From an uncultured Alphaproteobacteria bacterium (GTDB lineage: Bacteria; Pseudomonadota; Alphaproteobacteria; RF32; CAG-239): DNA of 5,796 bases. Positions within the stretch are counted from its first letter, which is position 1; every line of letters starts with the position of its first letter. The translations under genes and the position numbers were made by a program. Below, in pieces: positions 5,547 to 5,796 of the stretch. The notes below the pieces were generated by a model. The model did not search any database and was not told the DNA's origin. It was given only the letters and a program-made list of their open reading frames with translations. Location of the stretch: NCBI GenBank assembly GCA_946618745.1, contig CAMOLN010000077.1:1-5796 (forward strand), read 5' to 3'.

Positions 5547-5796
5547 ATGAACACAATTTGTCAGCAGATAGAATTATTTTTAGATGCTTGTGTGGCAGAA
5601 AAAGGACTAGCTCAAAACAGTGTTATTTCTTATCGCTCTGATTTAGCTCAATTTGTTGACTTTTGCAAAGATAAACCGGATAGTATTGATGAGCAAGACG
5701 CCAGTGCTTATATAAGTTGGTTACACAAACAAGGTTTTGAAAACAGTTCTATTGCTCGAAAAATTTCGGCATTACGTGATTTTTATAAATTTTTAT
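5547..5796 (+). CDS. xerD: Tyrosine recombinase XerD, N-terminal part, cut by the right window edge
   Basis: The first 83 codons are visible. They match the SAM-like core-binding (N-terminal) domain of XerC/XerD recombinases: QQIELFLDACVAEKGLAQNSV, SYRSDLAQFVDFC and then ISWLHKQGF with SSIARKISALRDFYKFL, the helix that contacts the dif half-site. The catalytic domain with the Arg-His-Arg-Tyr residues lies beyond the window. XerD acts with XerC and FtsK to resolve chromosome dimers at dif. The choice of XerD over XerC or an integrase rests on the divergent aroK neighbour, the usual alphaproteobacterial location of xerD. The ATG follows the membrane-peptide stop by 6 nt with no clear ribosome site, so translation may be coupled to that gene. 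Confidence 0.85.
   Translation, partial: MNTICQQIELFLDACVAEKGLAQNSVISYRSDLAQFVDFCKDKPDSIDEQDASAYISWLHKQGFENSSIARKISALRDFYKFL

Noticed and set aside
1..5796. Mobile element, CRISPR array, tRNA/rRNA, toxin-antitoxin or phage defence system
   Set aside because: No direct repeat array, terminal inverted repeats, transposase, cloverleaf or paired toxin-antitoxin genes are seen. XerD is in its housekeeping position beside aroK rather than acting as an integrase of an island.

Overview
This window comes from an AT-rich bacterial chromosome, most likely an alphaproteobacterium. Three points support this. An ELM1-family gene (bacterial homologues are concentrated in Alphaproteobacteria) is present. 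A shikimate kinase gene sits back-to-back with a XerD-type recombinase, a common alphaproteobacterial arrangement. The promoter in front of a dnaJ-like gene fits the alphaproteobacterial RpoH heat-shock consensus. The low GC and compact spacing (4-nt, 1-nt and 6-nt overlaps) suggest a small or host-associated lineage, but that is inference. There are no phage, transposon, CRISPR, tRNA or rRNA signatures, and no stretch over 300 bases lacks a gene.

Layout. (1) 2-121 is the last 39 codons of an unidentified plus-strand gene, overlapping tail-to-tail with ELM1 on the minus strand (102-1085). (2) A 94-bp divergent spacer precedes a plus-strand pair of small envelope proteins: a 100-aa protein with a signal peptide (1180-1482) and a 91-aa lipoprotein (1495-1770). 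(3) A 76-bp spacer with a likely heat-shock promoter leads into a CbpA-type DnaJ (1847-2764), whose stop overlaps the start of a DUF1349 protein (2761-3330). (4) A minus-strand operon reads aroK (5326-4793), then a ROK-family sugar kinase (4778-3906), then a histidine phosphatase (3906-3325). It ends against the DUF1349 gene with a 6-nt overlap. (5) An 88-bp divergent promoter region separates aroK from a 41-aa single-pass membrane protein (5415-5540) and the N-terminus of XerD (5547 onward, cut by the window edge).

How the genes may work together. The DnaJ/DUF1349 pair looks like a translationally coupled and probably heat-inducible unit. In the minus-strand operon, aroK makes shikimate 3-phosphate for aromatic biosynthesis. 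It is followed not by aroB, its usual alphaproteobacterial partner, but by a sugar kinase and a phosphatase. Start-stop overlap couples those two, suggesting linked sugar-phosphate metabolism. XerD is a housekeeping recombinase for chromosome dimer resolution. I see no clear new defence or mobile system. The most unusual items are the DnaJ-DUF1349 coupling under an RpoH-like promoter, the aroK-ROK-phosphatase operon, and three small uncharacterised envelope or membrane proteins.
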